Positions 22,963 to 31,556 of a stretch of DNA of 46,522 nt are shown here, in pieces (within the stretch, counting starts at the first letter, position 1; each line of letters opens with the position of its first letter). This stretch comes from an uncultured Acetatifactor sp. GTDB taxonomy: Bacteria; Bacillota; Clostridia; Lachnospirales; Lachnospiraceae. Both the position numbers and the translations under genes were made by a program. Location: assembly GCA_910584235.1 (NCBI GenBank), contig CAJTZD010000031.1:1-46522 (forward strand). The letters run 5' to 3'. Under the pieces are notes generated by a model that saw nothing but the letters and a program-made list of their open reading frames with translations, was not told the DNA's origin and made no database searches.

Positions 22963-23748
22963 ATGATCAGCAGTCTTTCTAATCCAAAGGTAAAACAGAT
23001 AGTACAGTGGCACGGAAGCGCAGCCAGGCGGCGGGAGGCGGAAATTTTTCTGACGGAGGGCTTCAAGATGTTTGAAGAAGCGCCAGAGGAGGCCGTCCGG
23101 GAAGTCTATGTCACGGCCGAGGCCCTGGAGAAAATCGGACAGCGCCCTCTTTTACGGGAAAAGCTGGAGCGGATTGGCCGGGAGACGGTGACTGAGGAGG
23201 TGTTCCGGAAGATGTCCGACACCCAGACCCCCCAGGGAATCCTGTGCGTGGTGGAACGGCCGGCGTTTCGGCTGGAACAGCTCCTGGATGCGCCGGCTCC
23301 CCTGTTTGTGGTGCTGGAGGACCTGCAGGATCCCGGCAATCTGGGAACCATTGTCAGGACCGGGGAGGGCGCGGGCGTCACGGGCATCATTATGAGCGAT
23401 AAAACAGTGGATATCTATAATCCAAAGACCATCCGCGCTACCATGGGCTCCATTTACCGGGTGCCCTTTGTGTATGCGCAGGATCTGCCCGGGGCAGTGA
23501 GACGGATGCGGGAAAAGGGAATCTCGGTTTATGCCGCCCGCCTTGACGGGGAAACCTATTACGACAGCTTTTGCTTTCAGAAAGGCACGGCATTTTTGAT
23601 CGGGAATGAGGGCAGGGGCTTAAGCGGAGAACTGACAAGCTGCGCCGAAAGCCTGTTAAAGATTCCCATGGAGGGGCATGTGGAATCCCTGAATGCCGCT
23701 GTCAGTGCGGCTTTGCTTATGTATGAGGCCCATCGCCAAAGATCGTAA
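22963..23748 (+). CDS. TrmH/SpoU-family RNA 2'-O-methyltransferase
   Basis: A 261-aa SAM-dependent methyltransferase for rRNA or tRNA ribose. An N-terminal substrate-binding domain (1-100, L30e-like, ISSLSNPKVKQIVQWHGSAARRREAEIFLTEG) precedes the SPOUT catalytic domain. Its three motifs are clear: LEDLQDPGNLGTIVRTGEGAGV (motif 1 with the Asn/Arg), LIGNEGRGLS (motif 2) and IPMEGHVESLNAAVSAALLMYE (motif 3), which form the SAM-binding trefoil knot. The target base cannot be told from sequence. GGGGAGAG precedes the ATG. It may use read-through from pfkA or an unseen promoter. Confidence 0.93.
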   Translation: MISSLSNPKVKQIVQWHGSAARRREAEIFLTEGFKMFEEAPEEAVREVYVTAEALEKIGQRPLLREKLERIGRETVTEEVFRKMSDTQTPQGILCVVERPAFRLEQLLDAPAPLFVVLEDLQDPGNLGTIVRTGEGAGVTGIIMSDKTVDIYNPKTIRATMGSIYRVPFVYAQDLPGAVRRMREKGISVYAARLDGETYYDSFCFQKGTAFLIGNEGRGLSGELTSCAESLLKIPMEGHVESLNAAVSAALLMYEAHRQRS

Positions 23749-23757
23749 TCGAAAAAC

Positions 23758-23786
23758 TTGACATTTCTGTTAACATCTGTTATGAT
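23758..23786 (+). promoter_or_regulatory. Promoter of the SleB-like hydrolase gene
   Basis: TTGACA (23758-23763), 17 bases, TATGAT (23781-23786). A very AT-rich leader of about 90 nt follows. Confidence 0.78.
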
Positions 23787-23882
23787 GCTCTTAACAAATT
23801 TAATAACTTTGTAATAAGTTTATGTAGAAAATGGAATAATTTAATACAAAGTCTTAAGAATTTGTTTATGGAGGAAAAAATC

Positions 23883-24965
23883 ATGACAAAATGCAGAAAG
23901 CTGTTTACCACAGCGGCAGGGCTGTTGCTGTCGTTATGCCTGCTTCTGGAGACAGGTATGTCAGCACAGGCCAGTGAGGATTCCTATGTGGAGAAGACAC
24001 GCGGCGGCGTGACGGCAGTGTTCAGCCCGGGCTCCGCAAGCTCGGCGGATGTGGTGAACGCTACGGCCAGGGAACTGAATTTGGATCTGACAGCGCAGGA
24101 GGAAGAGCCGGAGGAAAGCAAGCTGGTGATGGCCAATGTACAGAATGCGCTGAATGTAAGAAGCGATGCCAGCGAGGAGGCTGACAAGGTGGGAATGCTG
24201 TACAAGGACTGCGGAGGCACAATCCTTGAGCGCAGGGACGGATGGACCAAGCTGCAGTCGGGAAATATCATCGGCTGGGCCTCGGACGAGTATCTTTTGT
24301 TCGACGAAGAAGCCCTTACCCTGGCAAACAGCGTGGGTAAGATGGTAGCCACCATCAATACCGAGACACTGCGGGTGAGGATGGAGCCCAGCACAGAGTC
24401 GGGAATCTACGGCCTGCTGCCCAAGGGCGAGGTAGTGGAGGTGCTCAATCAGTACGACGACGGCTGGGTGTGCATAGACTTTGAGGGAGACGACGGCTAT
24501 GTGTCCACGGAATTTCTGGATCTGGACTTCGTCATTGACGCCGGAGAGACCCTGGAAGAGATCGCTGCCAGGGTAGAGAAAGAAAAGGAGGCCTCCCGCC
24601 ATCAGAATTACGGCGAATACACCACAGACGCAGACACCACGCTGCTGCTGGCGGCTTTGATCTACTGTGAGGCAGGGTGCGAGAGCTATGAGGGAAAGGT
24701 AGCGGTAGGCGCAGTGGTCATGAACCGTGTCAGAAGCGCCGCTTACCCCAATTCCATTCATGGCGTGATCTATGCCTCCGGACAGTTTACACCGGCTATG
24801 ACCGGCAAGCTCAACAGCGTGTATGAGTCCGGCGGCTACGATGCCAGCTGTATCCAGGCGGCCCAGGAGGCGCTCTCAGGCGTGTCCAATGTAGGCGATC
24901 TGACCCATTTCCGCCGCAATAACGGGCGCGAGGGACTGGTCATCGGCAACCATGTATTCTATTGA
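23883..24965 (+). CDS. SH3-domain cell wall hydrolase, SleB type
   Basis: A 360-aa exported enzyme predicted to cleave peptidoglycan. Signal peptide (1-30, LLLSLCLLLETGMSAQA); two bacterial SH3 domains with the NVRSDASEEADKVGMLY / GWTKLQSGNIIGWASDEYLL and LRVRMEPSTESGIYGLLPKGE / DGWVCIDFEGDDGYVSTEFL patterns (about 85-145 and 155-220), a charged helix, and a C-terminal hydrolase_2 domain (about 255-360): LLAALIYCEAGCESYEGKVAVGAVVMNRVRS with the catalytic Glu, and SGQFTPAM. This domain is that of SleB/CwlJ spore cortex lytic enzymes, but many non-spore wall enzymes share it. ATG 23883 has GGAGG eight bases upstream. Terminator follows. Confidence 0.92.
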   Translation: MTKCRKLFTTAAGLLLSLCLLLETGMSAQASEDSYVEKTRGGVTAVFSPGSASSADVVNATARELNLDLTAQEEEPEESKLVMANVQNALNVRSDASEEADKVGMLYKDCGGTILERRDGWTKLQSGNIIGWASDEYLLFDEEALTLANSVGKMVATINTETLRVRMEPSTESGIYGLLPKGEVVEVLNQYDDGWVCIDFEGDDGYVSTEFLDLDFVIDAGETLEEIAARVEKEKEASRHQNYGEYTTDADTTLLLAALIYCEAGCESYEGKVAVGAVVMNRVRSAAYPNSIHGVIYASGQFTPAMTGKLNSVYESGGYDASCIQAAQEALSGVSNVGDLTHFRRNNGREGLVIGNHVFY

Positions 24966-24991
24966 TTATGCAAACGAAAGACTGACACAGG

Positions 24992-25024
24992 GGCGGCAGG
25001 CATAAAAATGCCTTGCCGCCTTTT
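24992..25024 (+). terminator. Intrinsic terminator of the SleB-like gene
   Basis: GGCGGCAGGCAT (24992-25003) with ATGCCTTGCCGCC (25008-25020, one bulge) around an A loop, then TTTT. Confidence 0.85.
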
Positions 25025-25061
25025 GGTACGTTATCCATCGGTATCGTGCAAAAGAAATCTA

Positions 25062-25090
25062 TTGCGAAAAAGCGTTTTTTATAGTAAACT
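25062..25090 (+). promoter_or_regulatory. Promoter of the nfeD-SPFH operon
   Basis: TTGCGA (25062-25067), 17 bases, TAAACT (25085-25090). Confidence 0.6.
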
Positions 25091-25136
25091 GGTTATAGAA
25101 CTAAGGTTTGAAGAAAGGAAAGAGGAGGGATAGTAT

Positions 25137-25838
25137 ATGGATGTGGTGCTGATTTTCTGGATGGTGGTGCTGATATTGTGCATCGGAATCGAAGTGCTGA
25201 CCTTGGGGCTTACCACGATCTGGTTCGCGGCAGGCGCATTGGTGGCCATCTTTGCCGCTTTACTTTACGCGCCGATTTTCGTGCAGGTGATTCTGTTCCT
25301 TCTGGTTTCGCTGGTGCTGCTGTTTTTCACCAGGCCAATCGCGGTAAAATATTTCAACACTGATCGGGTGAAGACCAATGTGGAGAGTATGGTAGGCCGT
25401 CAGGCTATTGTCACTGAGGAAATCGACAATCTGCAGGCTGCCGGTCAGGTGACTGTAAGCGGGCAGGAATGGAGCGCCAGGAGCTGGGATGACAAGGTGC
25501 GGATTCCTGTGGGTACCGTGGTCACTGTTGCTGCGATCAGCGGCGTGAAGCTGATCGTGCGCATGAGGCAGCAGGCGGCGGAGATGCCTTTGGAGTTCAA
25601 TGAACCCGGGACAGCGGATGTTCCGGAACCCGGGGAAAGCGCGGAATCCGCGGAGGCGGCAGAAGACGTGAATACGATGGCTCCCGGGGAAAGTGCGGAA
25701 TCCATGAAAGAAGCGGATTTCGGGGAAGAGGAGCAGGCTGCAGGGGAAGCCGTGGAAGCAGAGCGCGATCAGGAGTCAGCGAACGTTTCCGGGACAGAGG
25801 AGGAAAAGGCTTTCCGGGACGGTGCAGATAATTTATAA
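25137..25838 (+). CDS. NfeD-like membrane protein with acidic tail
   Basis: A 233-aa membrane protein. Two or three N-terminal helices (residues 3-65, ending VSLVLLFFTRPIAVKYF) are followed by an OB-fold NfeD domain (about 75-145, SMVGRQAIVTEEIDNLQAAGQVTVSGQEWSARS). NfeD proteins act with SPFH partners in membrane microdomains, and the SPFH gene follows after 55 bp. The last 85 residues are an unusual acidic low-complexity tail with a repeated PGESAES unit; at DNA level two 21-bp copies, starting about 25626 and 25683, differ by one base. The tail is absent from ordinary NfeD proteins and is poorly conserved by nature. Confidence 0.88.
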   Translation: MDVVLIFWMVVLILCIGIEVLTLGLTTIWFAAGALVAIFAALLYAPIFVQVILFLLVSLVLLFFTRPIAVKYFNTDRVKTNVESMVGRQAIVTEEIDNLQAAGQVTVSGQEWSARSWDDKVRIPVGTVVTVAAISGVKLIVRMRQQAAEMPLEFNEPGTADVPEPGESAESAEAAEDVNTMAPGESAESMKEADFGEEEQAAGEAVEAERDQESANVSGTEEEKAFRDGADNL

Positions 25839-25893
25839 AACATAAAATAATAAAAATAGTGCTTTGGCAAAGAGCACGGAAAGAGGTAATGTT

Positions 25894-26817
25894 ATGTTTA
25901 TGGGATGGATTTTGATTGTGTTGATCGTGGTGGTTCTTGCGATCCTGGTTTCCTGCCTGAAGATTGTACCCCAGGCGCAGGCCTATGTCATTGAAAGGCT
26001 GGGCGCATACCAGGGTACATGGTCGGTGGGTTTCCATGTGAAAGTTCCTTTTGTGGATAAAGTGGCCAGGAAAGTGAACCTGAAAGAGCAGGTGGCGGAT
26101 TTCCCGCCTCAGCCCGTGATCACAAAGGACAATGTTACCATGCGCATCGACACGGTGGTCTTCTATCAGATCACGGATCCCAAGCTGTTCACCTACGGCG
26201 TGGAGAACCCTATGATGGCTATCGAGAATCTGACAGCTACCACCCTGCGTAACATCATCGGCGACCTGGAGCTGGACCAGACACTGACCAGCCGTGAGAC
26301 CATCAATACCAAGATGCGCGCGGCGCTGGACATCGCTACGGATCCCTGGGGCATCAAGGTAAACCGCGTGGAGCTGAAGAACATCATTCCTCCCGCCGAA
26401 ATCCAGAACGCCATGGAGAAGCAGATGAAAGCGGAGCGCGAGAGGCGTGAGGCCGTAACCCGCGCAGAGGGCGAGAAGAAAGCCAAGATTCTGGAGGCAG
26501 AGGGCGCCAAGGAATCCGCTATCCTGCGGGCAGAGGCTGACAAGCAGTCCGCAATCCTGCGCGCGGAGGCCCAGAAAGAGAAGATGATCCGTGAGGCGGA
26601 AGGTGAAGCAGAGGCGATCCTGAAAGTGCAGCAGGCCAATGCGGACGGTATCAGGATGCTGAAAGAGGCCAGCGCGGACGATGCCGTTCTCAAGATCAAG
26701 AGCCTGGAAGCATTTGAAAAGGTTGCGGACGGACAGGCGACCACGATCCTCCTCCCTGCAGAGCTCCAGGGCATTGCCAGCCTGGCGGCGGCGTGGAAAG
26801 AGGGTTCCAGGAACTAA
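25894..26817 (+). CDS. SPFH/band 7 membrane protein (stomatin-like)
   Basis: A 307-aa membrane-scaffold protein of the QmcA/stomatin group. One N-terminal helix (about 3-25), the SPFH domain (KIVPQAQAYVIERLGAYQGTWSVGFHVKVPFVDKV to about 190, with the LRNIIGDLELDQTLTSRETIN core), then a long Ala/Glu-rich coiled coil (about 175-260, with EGEKKAKILEAEGAKESAILRAEADKQSAI) and a C-terminal hydrophobic end. Such proteins form large cages around membrane proteases or other partners. The ATG at 25894, after AAAGAGGT, is preferred over the in-frame upstream codon at 25864. Co-transcribed with nfeD; a terminator follows. Confidence 0.93.
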   Translation: MFMGWILIVLIVVVLAILVSCLKIVPQAQAYVIERLGAYQGTWSVGFHVKVPFVDKVARKVNLKEQVADFPPQPVITKDNVTMRIDTVVFYQITDPKLFTYGVENPMMAIENLTATTLRNIIGDLELDQTLTSRETINTKMRAALDIATDPWGIKVNRVELKNIIPPAEIQNAMEKQMKAERERREAVTRAEGEKKAKILEAEGAKESAILRAEADKQSAILRAEAQKEKMIREAEGEAEAILKVQQANADGIRMLKEASADDAVLKIKSLEAFEKVADGQATTILLPAELQGIASLAAAWKEGSRN

Positions 26818-26841
26818 GAGTACAGGAAAAAAGCAGCTTTG

Positions 26842-26882
26842 GATGCGGCGTGAAATCCATGGGATTTCCGCCGCGTCTTTTT
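26842..26882 (+). terminator. Intrinsic terminator of the nfeD-SPFH operon
   Basis: GATGCGGC (26842-26849) with GCCGCGTC (26870-26877), inner AAATCC/GGATTT pairing, then TTTTT. Confidence 0.85.
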
Positions 26883-26889
26883 ATGGGCA

Positions 26890-26918
26890 TTGACCCCTAT
26901 CCTGTTTTGTGGTAAAAT
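26890..26918 (+). promoter_or_regulatory. Promoter of the glycan membrane gene pair
   Basis: TTGACC (26890-26895), 17 bases, TAAAAT (26913-26918). Confidence 0.7.
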
Positions 26919-26964
26919 GAAACATCATTATTTCTGCTTACTTTTATGGAAAGAAAGGGGCTGC

Positions 26965-28650
26965 ATGAAGATATCTTATCGGAAGAGTAACTTAAAGTGG
27001 GGATTCTATTTCCTGTGCTTTTTTGCGATGTGCATCTGTGACCAGCAGATTGGCAGCGCTTCCGGGGAAATTCAGCTTGTCTGTCCCAATATTGTCCTTA
27101 GCATCCTGAGTTGTCTCGCGTTAAGCCATTATCCGTTTTCCTGCTATGGCAGACGCCTGTTCTGGGTCTTACTATTGCCCTGTGTGGCGGGGGCGGGTAT
27201 TGTTTTTTCCCTGAAATGGCCGGAAACTTTTTACCCTTGGCAGTTGGCCAGCGGAACCATCGCCGCGGTTTTGTATTGTTGTGTGGTAATACAGACCGGC
27301 TTTGCCATTTACTCTGCGAAAAGGATTCCCGGGGGCAGGCATCCGGGCATGGGACTGCTGCTTTTGCTGGTAGTATGCATGCTTATCTCCCGCCATGACA
27401 AATATAACGGTCCGCTGTTGTGTCTTTCGGTTATGCTGATTTATTTGACGGATTTCACGGAACAGGAGTTTGAGGGGATGATAAAGGCTTTGGGCGGCTC
27501 GGTTGCAGCAGCCTTTTTCCTGTTTCAGGGATTGGCCTTTGTATTTCGGCCCTATGATAATCTGCGGTATCTTGGTATGTATGCCAATACGAATATAAAT
27601 GCGCTGTTGTATCAGATGGTTTATTGTGTTTTTCTGTCTTTTTTCTGTGTGACGGAAAGGAAGAAAGTCCATGTTTTTTGGCGGCTGGCCAGTTTTTTCT
27701 TTGCCTGTGCCATGTGGGGATTCGTTCTGCTGACCATGTGCCGCAGCGCTATGCTTGGTATGGCAGTTGCCACTTTGCTAGGGTTTGGCATTCTGTTGTG
27801 GAAGCAAAGGGGTGAAAAATGGCTTCGGAAAGGCTTTGTATATGTCGGCGGTTTTCTTCTGGTTACGGCGCTTGCTTTTCCGGTGGTGTATGGGGCTGTG
27901 AGATATCTGCCCCCCGTGTTTCATCATCCGATCTGGTTTATGGGCGAATATTCTGAGGATAGGGTACATTCCTGGGATAGCTTCGACTCTGAAAAGTATA
28001 CGGACTGGCGAGATGTCCTTAGGGGGAATTTCGGAATGCTGTTTCTGAACCTGTCTATTTTACAGATCTCTTTGGGGCAGGATCCCGGGACAGCTTGTTT
28101 GGCAAAAGAGGGAGAGCTGACCGCTTTTGCGGTAGGGAAACCTCCTGTGGTATTGTGCTATGCCGGGGAGGACGGCCGGGGAGAGGGAGAAATAAGCCCG
28201 AAATTGCCTGATCGGAGCTATTCGGTGTCTGCCAGGTTCAGGATATACCAATATTATCTGTCACAGTTGAATCTGTCAGGACATGCGGAATCGGAAAACG
28301 GATATCAGGTAGACGAGAATTATTATGCGCCCCATGCGCACAATATAATCTTACAGTATGCCTTTAACTACGGGGTACCGGCTGGGGTAATTTTATTGCT
28401 TTATTTGGCGATATCCGGCATACGCCTGTTTTTGGCTTGTCTGAAAGGCGATACAGAAATGTATAATCTTTTGCCATTGCTTTTGTTTACATCTATCGCC
28501 ACATTCGGCATGCTGGAAGTCGTATGGAGATTTGGGCAGCTTTCTCATACGTTTATCCTGCTGCTGCCCTGTTTTGCCTGGAGACGGACGGGAGCTTTCG
28601 GCTGTGGGAGTGTCAGCGGTACGGATATTTCTAAAAAGAGAGTTTGTTGA
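26965..28650 (+). CDS. O-antigen ligase/polymerase-like membrane protein
   Basis: A 561-aa polytopic protein with about ten to twelve membrane helices and one large extracytoplasmic loop (roughly residues 320-470). Near the end of that loop stands PHAHNIILQYAFNYGVPAG, the HxHN pattern of the Wzy_C/WaaL family, which joins or polymerises lipid-linked glycans outside the membrane. The ATG at 26965, after AAAGGGG, is chosen over an upstream frame extension. The gene is visibly richer in A/T and in TTT/TTG codons than its neighbours and stands without other sugar-transfer genes, so lateral origin is plausible. It is separated from the following glycosyltransferase gene by 2 bp. Confidence 0.75.
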   Translation: MKISYRKSNLKWGFYFLCFFAMCICDQQIGSASGEIQLVCPNIVLSILSCLALSHYPFSCYGRRLFWVLLLPCVAGAGIVFSLKWPETFYPWQLASGTIAAVLYCCVVIQTGFAIYSAKRIPGGRHPGMGLLLLLVVCMLISRHDKYNGPLLCLSVMLIYLTDFTEQEFEGMIKALGGSVAAAFFLFQGLAFVFRPYDNLRYLGMYANTNINALLYQMVYCVFLSFFCVTERKKVHVFWRLASFFFACAMWGFVLLTMCRSAMLGMAVATLLGFGILLWKQRGEKWLRKGFVYVGGFLLVTALAFPVVYGAVRYLPPVFHHPIWFMGEYSEDRVHSWDSFDSEKYTDWRDVLRGNFGMLFLNLSILQISLGQDPGTACLAKEGELTAFAVGKPPVVLCYAGEDGRGEGEISPKLPDRSYSVSARFRIYQYYLSQLNLSGHAESENGYQVDENYYAPHAHNIILQYAFNYGVPAGVILLLYLAISGIRLFLACLKGDTEMYNLLPLLLFTSIATFGMLEVVWRFGQLSHTFILLLPCFAWRRTGAFGCGSVSGTDISKKRVC

Positions 28651-28652
28651 TT

Positions 28653-30380
28653 ATGGAAAAAAAGCGTTATAGGAACGGTATTTTGGTGCTGCTTATTCTG
28701 CTGTCGCTTTTGGCAACCGTTAAAATCTGTTTTATGAATTTGAACATAGATGAGGAATATGCCATCACCTTGTCCTGCCGCGTTTTATCGGAAGACAGGA
28801 TGTTCCGGGATATCTGGGAACCCCATCAGACTTCCGGATTCCTTACGGCAGGTCTGTGCTGGCTGTATCAGACTTTTACCGGTACCACGGAATACATGGT
28901 ACTTTATCTGCGCATCTGCGGCGCTCTGCTGCAGGCGGCAATCAGCGTTTTTCTGTATCAGACGCTGAAACCGTCATTTAACCGGTTAGGAGCGCTTACA
29001 GCGGCTTTCTTCTTTTACAATACGCTTCCCAAGCAGATTCAGACGCCTGAATTCTCCAATATGCTGGTGTGGTTCAGCGTGTTGGCTATGCTATGTTTTT
29101 TCAGGGCCTGTGGGGCGGAGCACGCACGGCCCTGGCTGGCAGCTGCAGGGGTATTCCTCTGCGGGCTGGTTTTGGCATATCCATCCTGTATATTGGCAGT
29201 GCCTGCATATTTTCTGAGTTTGAAGAAGTTGCGGCCCAAAACTTTTCGAAAGGATGCAGGGCTGCTGTTTTTGATTTGCGCACTGCTGGGGACATGCTAT
29301 ATAGCCTTTTTTCTGTCCCATATGACATTATCGGAATTCCTGTTTGGCTTAAGGCAGATGATGACTGACAGCTACCATTCCGACTCACCCTGGCAGCGCA
29401 TGGTGTCCTATGGCCGGGAACTGTTGGAGCTGGCGCCGCATTTATGCCTGACTATACTGTTGGCAGGGTTGCTTTTCCTTCTGTGCCGTATGCTGATTTT
29501 GAGGCGGGACGGCAGGTATTCCGGCTGGCATCTGTTTGCCTGTTGTATCTTGTGTGTCAGCTTTGTGGGACAGATTTTAACCTGGCTGGGAGACAGTCTG
29601 AACTTTCATTACCCGCTGCTTTATTTTTATCTTTTATACGGCATAGGGATTGCGGCTTACCGGAAAAAAACACAGCAGGGCAGTCCCTGGAACCGTTGTT
29701 TATTCTGGTTCGGCTCTGTCTGCGGCGGATGTGTATGGCTGGCGGCGCTCCTTGTCACCAATACCACCATTAGCGTTACGGGTTCTTATCTTACAAGCGG
29801 CCTGATACCGGGGATCTTGCTGCTGATGCAGGAACCGGAGAGCTGCAGTGATGGGCAGGGGAGACGGACGCGCATGGGCCGGCTTTCGGCCTTGCTGACT
29901 GCAATGGGTTTGCTTGGAACCACTTTGTTTGCCAAAGGATTCATGGTATGCATGAATCAGGGGCTTCGCGACAATATTTTTGTGACCAGGCAAAAGTTTC
30001 TGACCGGACCGGCTAAAAGTATTTATGGTGTCTATATGGACGGTTATGCCTATAATGCTTACGCTGAGCTTTTAGAGGGATGCTGCGGGCCTGACGATTC
30101 GCTTTTATATGTGGGTGAGCATAGTCTGTATTATCTGCTGACGCAATGCCGGATTGCGGTCCACTCCACCATCAGTACGCCTGCTTTTGACAGCCGTTTG
30201 CAGGAATATTGGTCTTGCTTTCCAGAGCACTATCCTACGTTGGTGGTAATAGATCAAAGCTATGACAATGTGGATGAAATCAGCTTTATCAAAGATACAC
30301 TGTGTCTGGAGGAAGCATTTTTGGAGAATGCCGAATTTGCTGTATACAGGGTGGAACTTCTGAGCAAGGGATTTTATTAA
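28653..30380 (+). CDS. GT-C type membrane glycosyltransferase-like protein
   Basis: A 575-aa protein with about a dozen membrane helices. The first outer loop begins MNLNIDEEYAITLSCRVL and contains the acidic pair (D-E) that serves as catalytic base in GT39/PMT-like GT-C enzymes using polyprenyl-phosphate sugars; WEPHQTSGFLTAGLCWLYQ follows. The C-terminal 120 residues are a soluble outer domain (DDSLLYVGEHSLYYLLTQ). Same AT-rich style as the preceding gene and coupled to it by a 2-bp gap; AAGAGAG lies 11 bases ahead of the ATG. Together they could complete and transfer a surface glycan whose remaining genes are elsewhere. Donor and acceptor are unknown. Confidence 0.72.
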   Translation: MEKKRYRNGILVLLILLSLLATVKICFMNLNIDEEYAITLSCRVLSEDRMFRDIWEPHQTSGFLTAGLCWLYQTFTGTTEYMVLYLRICGALLQAAISVFLYQTLKPSFNRLGALTAAFFFYNTLPKQIQTPEFSNMLVWFSVLAMLCFFRACGAEHARPWLAAAGVFLCGLVLAYPSCILAVPAYFLSLKKLRPKTFRKDAGLLFLICALLGTCYIAFFLSHMTLSEFLFGLRQMMTDSYHSDSPWQRMVSYGRELLELAPHLCLTILLAGLLFLLCRMLILRRDGRYSGWHLFACCILCVSFVGQILTWLGDSLNFHYPLLYFYLLYGIGIAAYRKKTQQGSPWNRCLFWFGSVCGGCVWLAALLVTNTTISVTGSYLTSGLIPGILLLMQEPESCSDGQGRRTRMGRLSALLTAMGLLGTTLFAKGFMVCMNQGLRDNIFVTRQKFLTGPAKSIYGVYMDGYAYNAYAELLEGCCGPDDSLLYVGEHSLYYLLTQCRIAVHSTISTPAFDSRLQEYWSCFPEHYPTLVVIDQSYDNVDEISFIKDTLCLEEAFLENAEFAVYRVELLSKGFY

Positions 30381-30420
30381 TAGTAAGAAAACGAAACGGA
30401 AAGGCAGGTTGTGAAAAGGC

Positions 30421-31422
30421 ATGGACAAAAAAACAGATTTAAAGGGACGGGATTTTCTGAAGCTGTTGGACTTTACCCCGGAAGAGATTGCGTATCTGCT
30501 GGATCTGGCGGCGGATTTAAAAGAGAAAAAGAAGAAAGGAATTCCGGTAGATACCCTGCGGGGGAAGAATGTGGCGCTTATTTTCGAGAAGACCAGCACC
30601 CGCACCAGATGCGCTTTTGAGGTGGCGGCTCATGATTTAGGGATGGGCACCACTTATCTGGATCCCGCGGGCTCCCAGATCGGCAAGAAAGAGAGCATAG
30701 CGGACACGGCCAGAGTCCTGTCCGGCATGTTCGAGGGAATCGAGTATCGGGGATTCGGGCAGGATATCGTAGAGGAGCTGGCGAAGTACGCTAAGGTGCC
30801 GGTGTGGAACGGGCTCACCAATGAGTTCCATCCCACCCAGATGCTGGCGGATCTTTTGACCGTCAGGGAGCATTTCGGACGCTTAAAAGGCATCCGGCTG
30901 GCCTATATGGGAGACGCCCGTTATAACATGGGCAATTCCCTGATGGTGGTCTGCGCCAAAATGGGGATGCACTTCACGGCCTGCACCACGGAAAAATATT
31001 TCCCGGAGGCTGGGTTGGTGTCGCAGTGTCGGGAGATTGTGGCTTGGACCGGCGGCAGCATTACGCTGACGGAAGACGCGGCTGCCGGGACGAAAGACAA
31101 AGATGTAATCTATACGGATGTATGGGTGTCCATGGGAGAGCCGGATGAAGTCTGGGAGGAGCGCATCCGGGAGCTTTCCCCTTATCAGGTGAACCGGGCA
31201 GTCATGGAGAACGCGGGGGAAAAGGCCGTTTTTATGCACTGTCTGCCCGCTTTCCACGATCTGCATACCAAGATCGGCGCCCGGATGGGAGAGCGCTTCG
31301 GCATTACGGAGATGGAGGTCACGGACGAGGTATTTGAGTCCGGGCAGTCGCTGGTGTTTGAAGAGGCGGAGAACAGGATGCATACCATCAAGGCGGTAAT
31401 GCTTGCTACCATAGGGGAATGA
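30421..31422 (+). CDS. argF: Ornithine carbamoyltransferase
   Basis: Transfers the carbamoyl group from carbamoyl phosphate to ornithine, giving citrulline; arginine synthesis, or arginine catabolism if the reverse reaction is used. The 333-aa protein has the carbamoyl-phosphate motif STRTR (59-63), HPTQMLADLLT, the ornithine-binding loop with VSMGEP and the C-terminal HCLPAFHD (catalytic Cys). These identify an OTCase, not aspartate or putrescine carbamoyltransferase. No other arg or arc gene is adjacent, so anabolic versus catabolic use cannot be decided from context. No clear promoter is seen in the 40-bp gap to the glycan gene. Confidence 0.94.
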   Translation: MDKKTDLKGRDFLKLLDFTPEEIAYLLDLAADLKEKKKKGIPVDTLRGKNVALIFEKTSTRTRCAFEVAAHDLGMGTTYLDPAGSQIGKKESIADTARVLSGMFEGIEYRGFGQDIVEELAKYAKVPVWNGLTNEFHPTQMLADLLTVREHFGRLKGIRLAYMGDARYNMGNSLMVVCAKMGMHFTACTTEKYFPEAGLVSQCREIVAWTGGSITLTEDAAAGTKDKDVIYTDVWVSMGEPDEVWEERIRELSPYQVNRAVMENAGEKAVFMHCLPAFHDLHTKIGARMGERFGITEMEVTDEVFESGQSLVFEEAENRMHTIKAVMLATIGE

Positions 31423-31556
31423 AGAAAATTGAGAGGTGAAGCACGGAGCGGTTTGAAGGAAAGCCGGATCCGGCGCTGATGACGGGAAAGATGCTTAGGC
31501 GGGTTTTAGTTATGCCGGATTGGAGTTACAAAGAGAATCGGAACGGGTAGAAAGAG

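Noticed and set aside
31463..31474. GCCGGATCCGGC, a 12-bp palindrome before birA, as a BirA operator
   Set aside because: BirA operators are longer (TTGTAAACC-N14-GGTTTACAA type) and this does not resemble them; with high GC such palindromes arise by chance.
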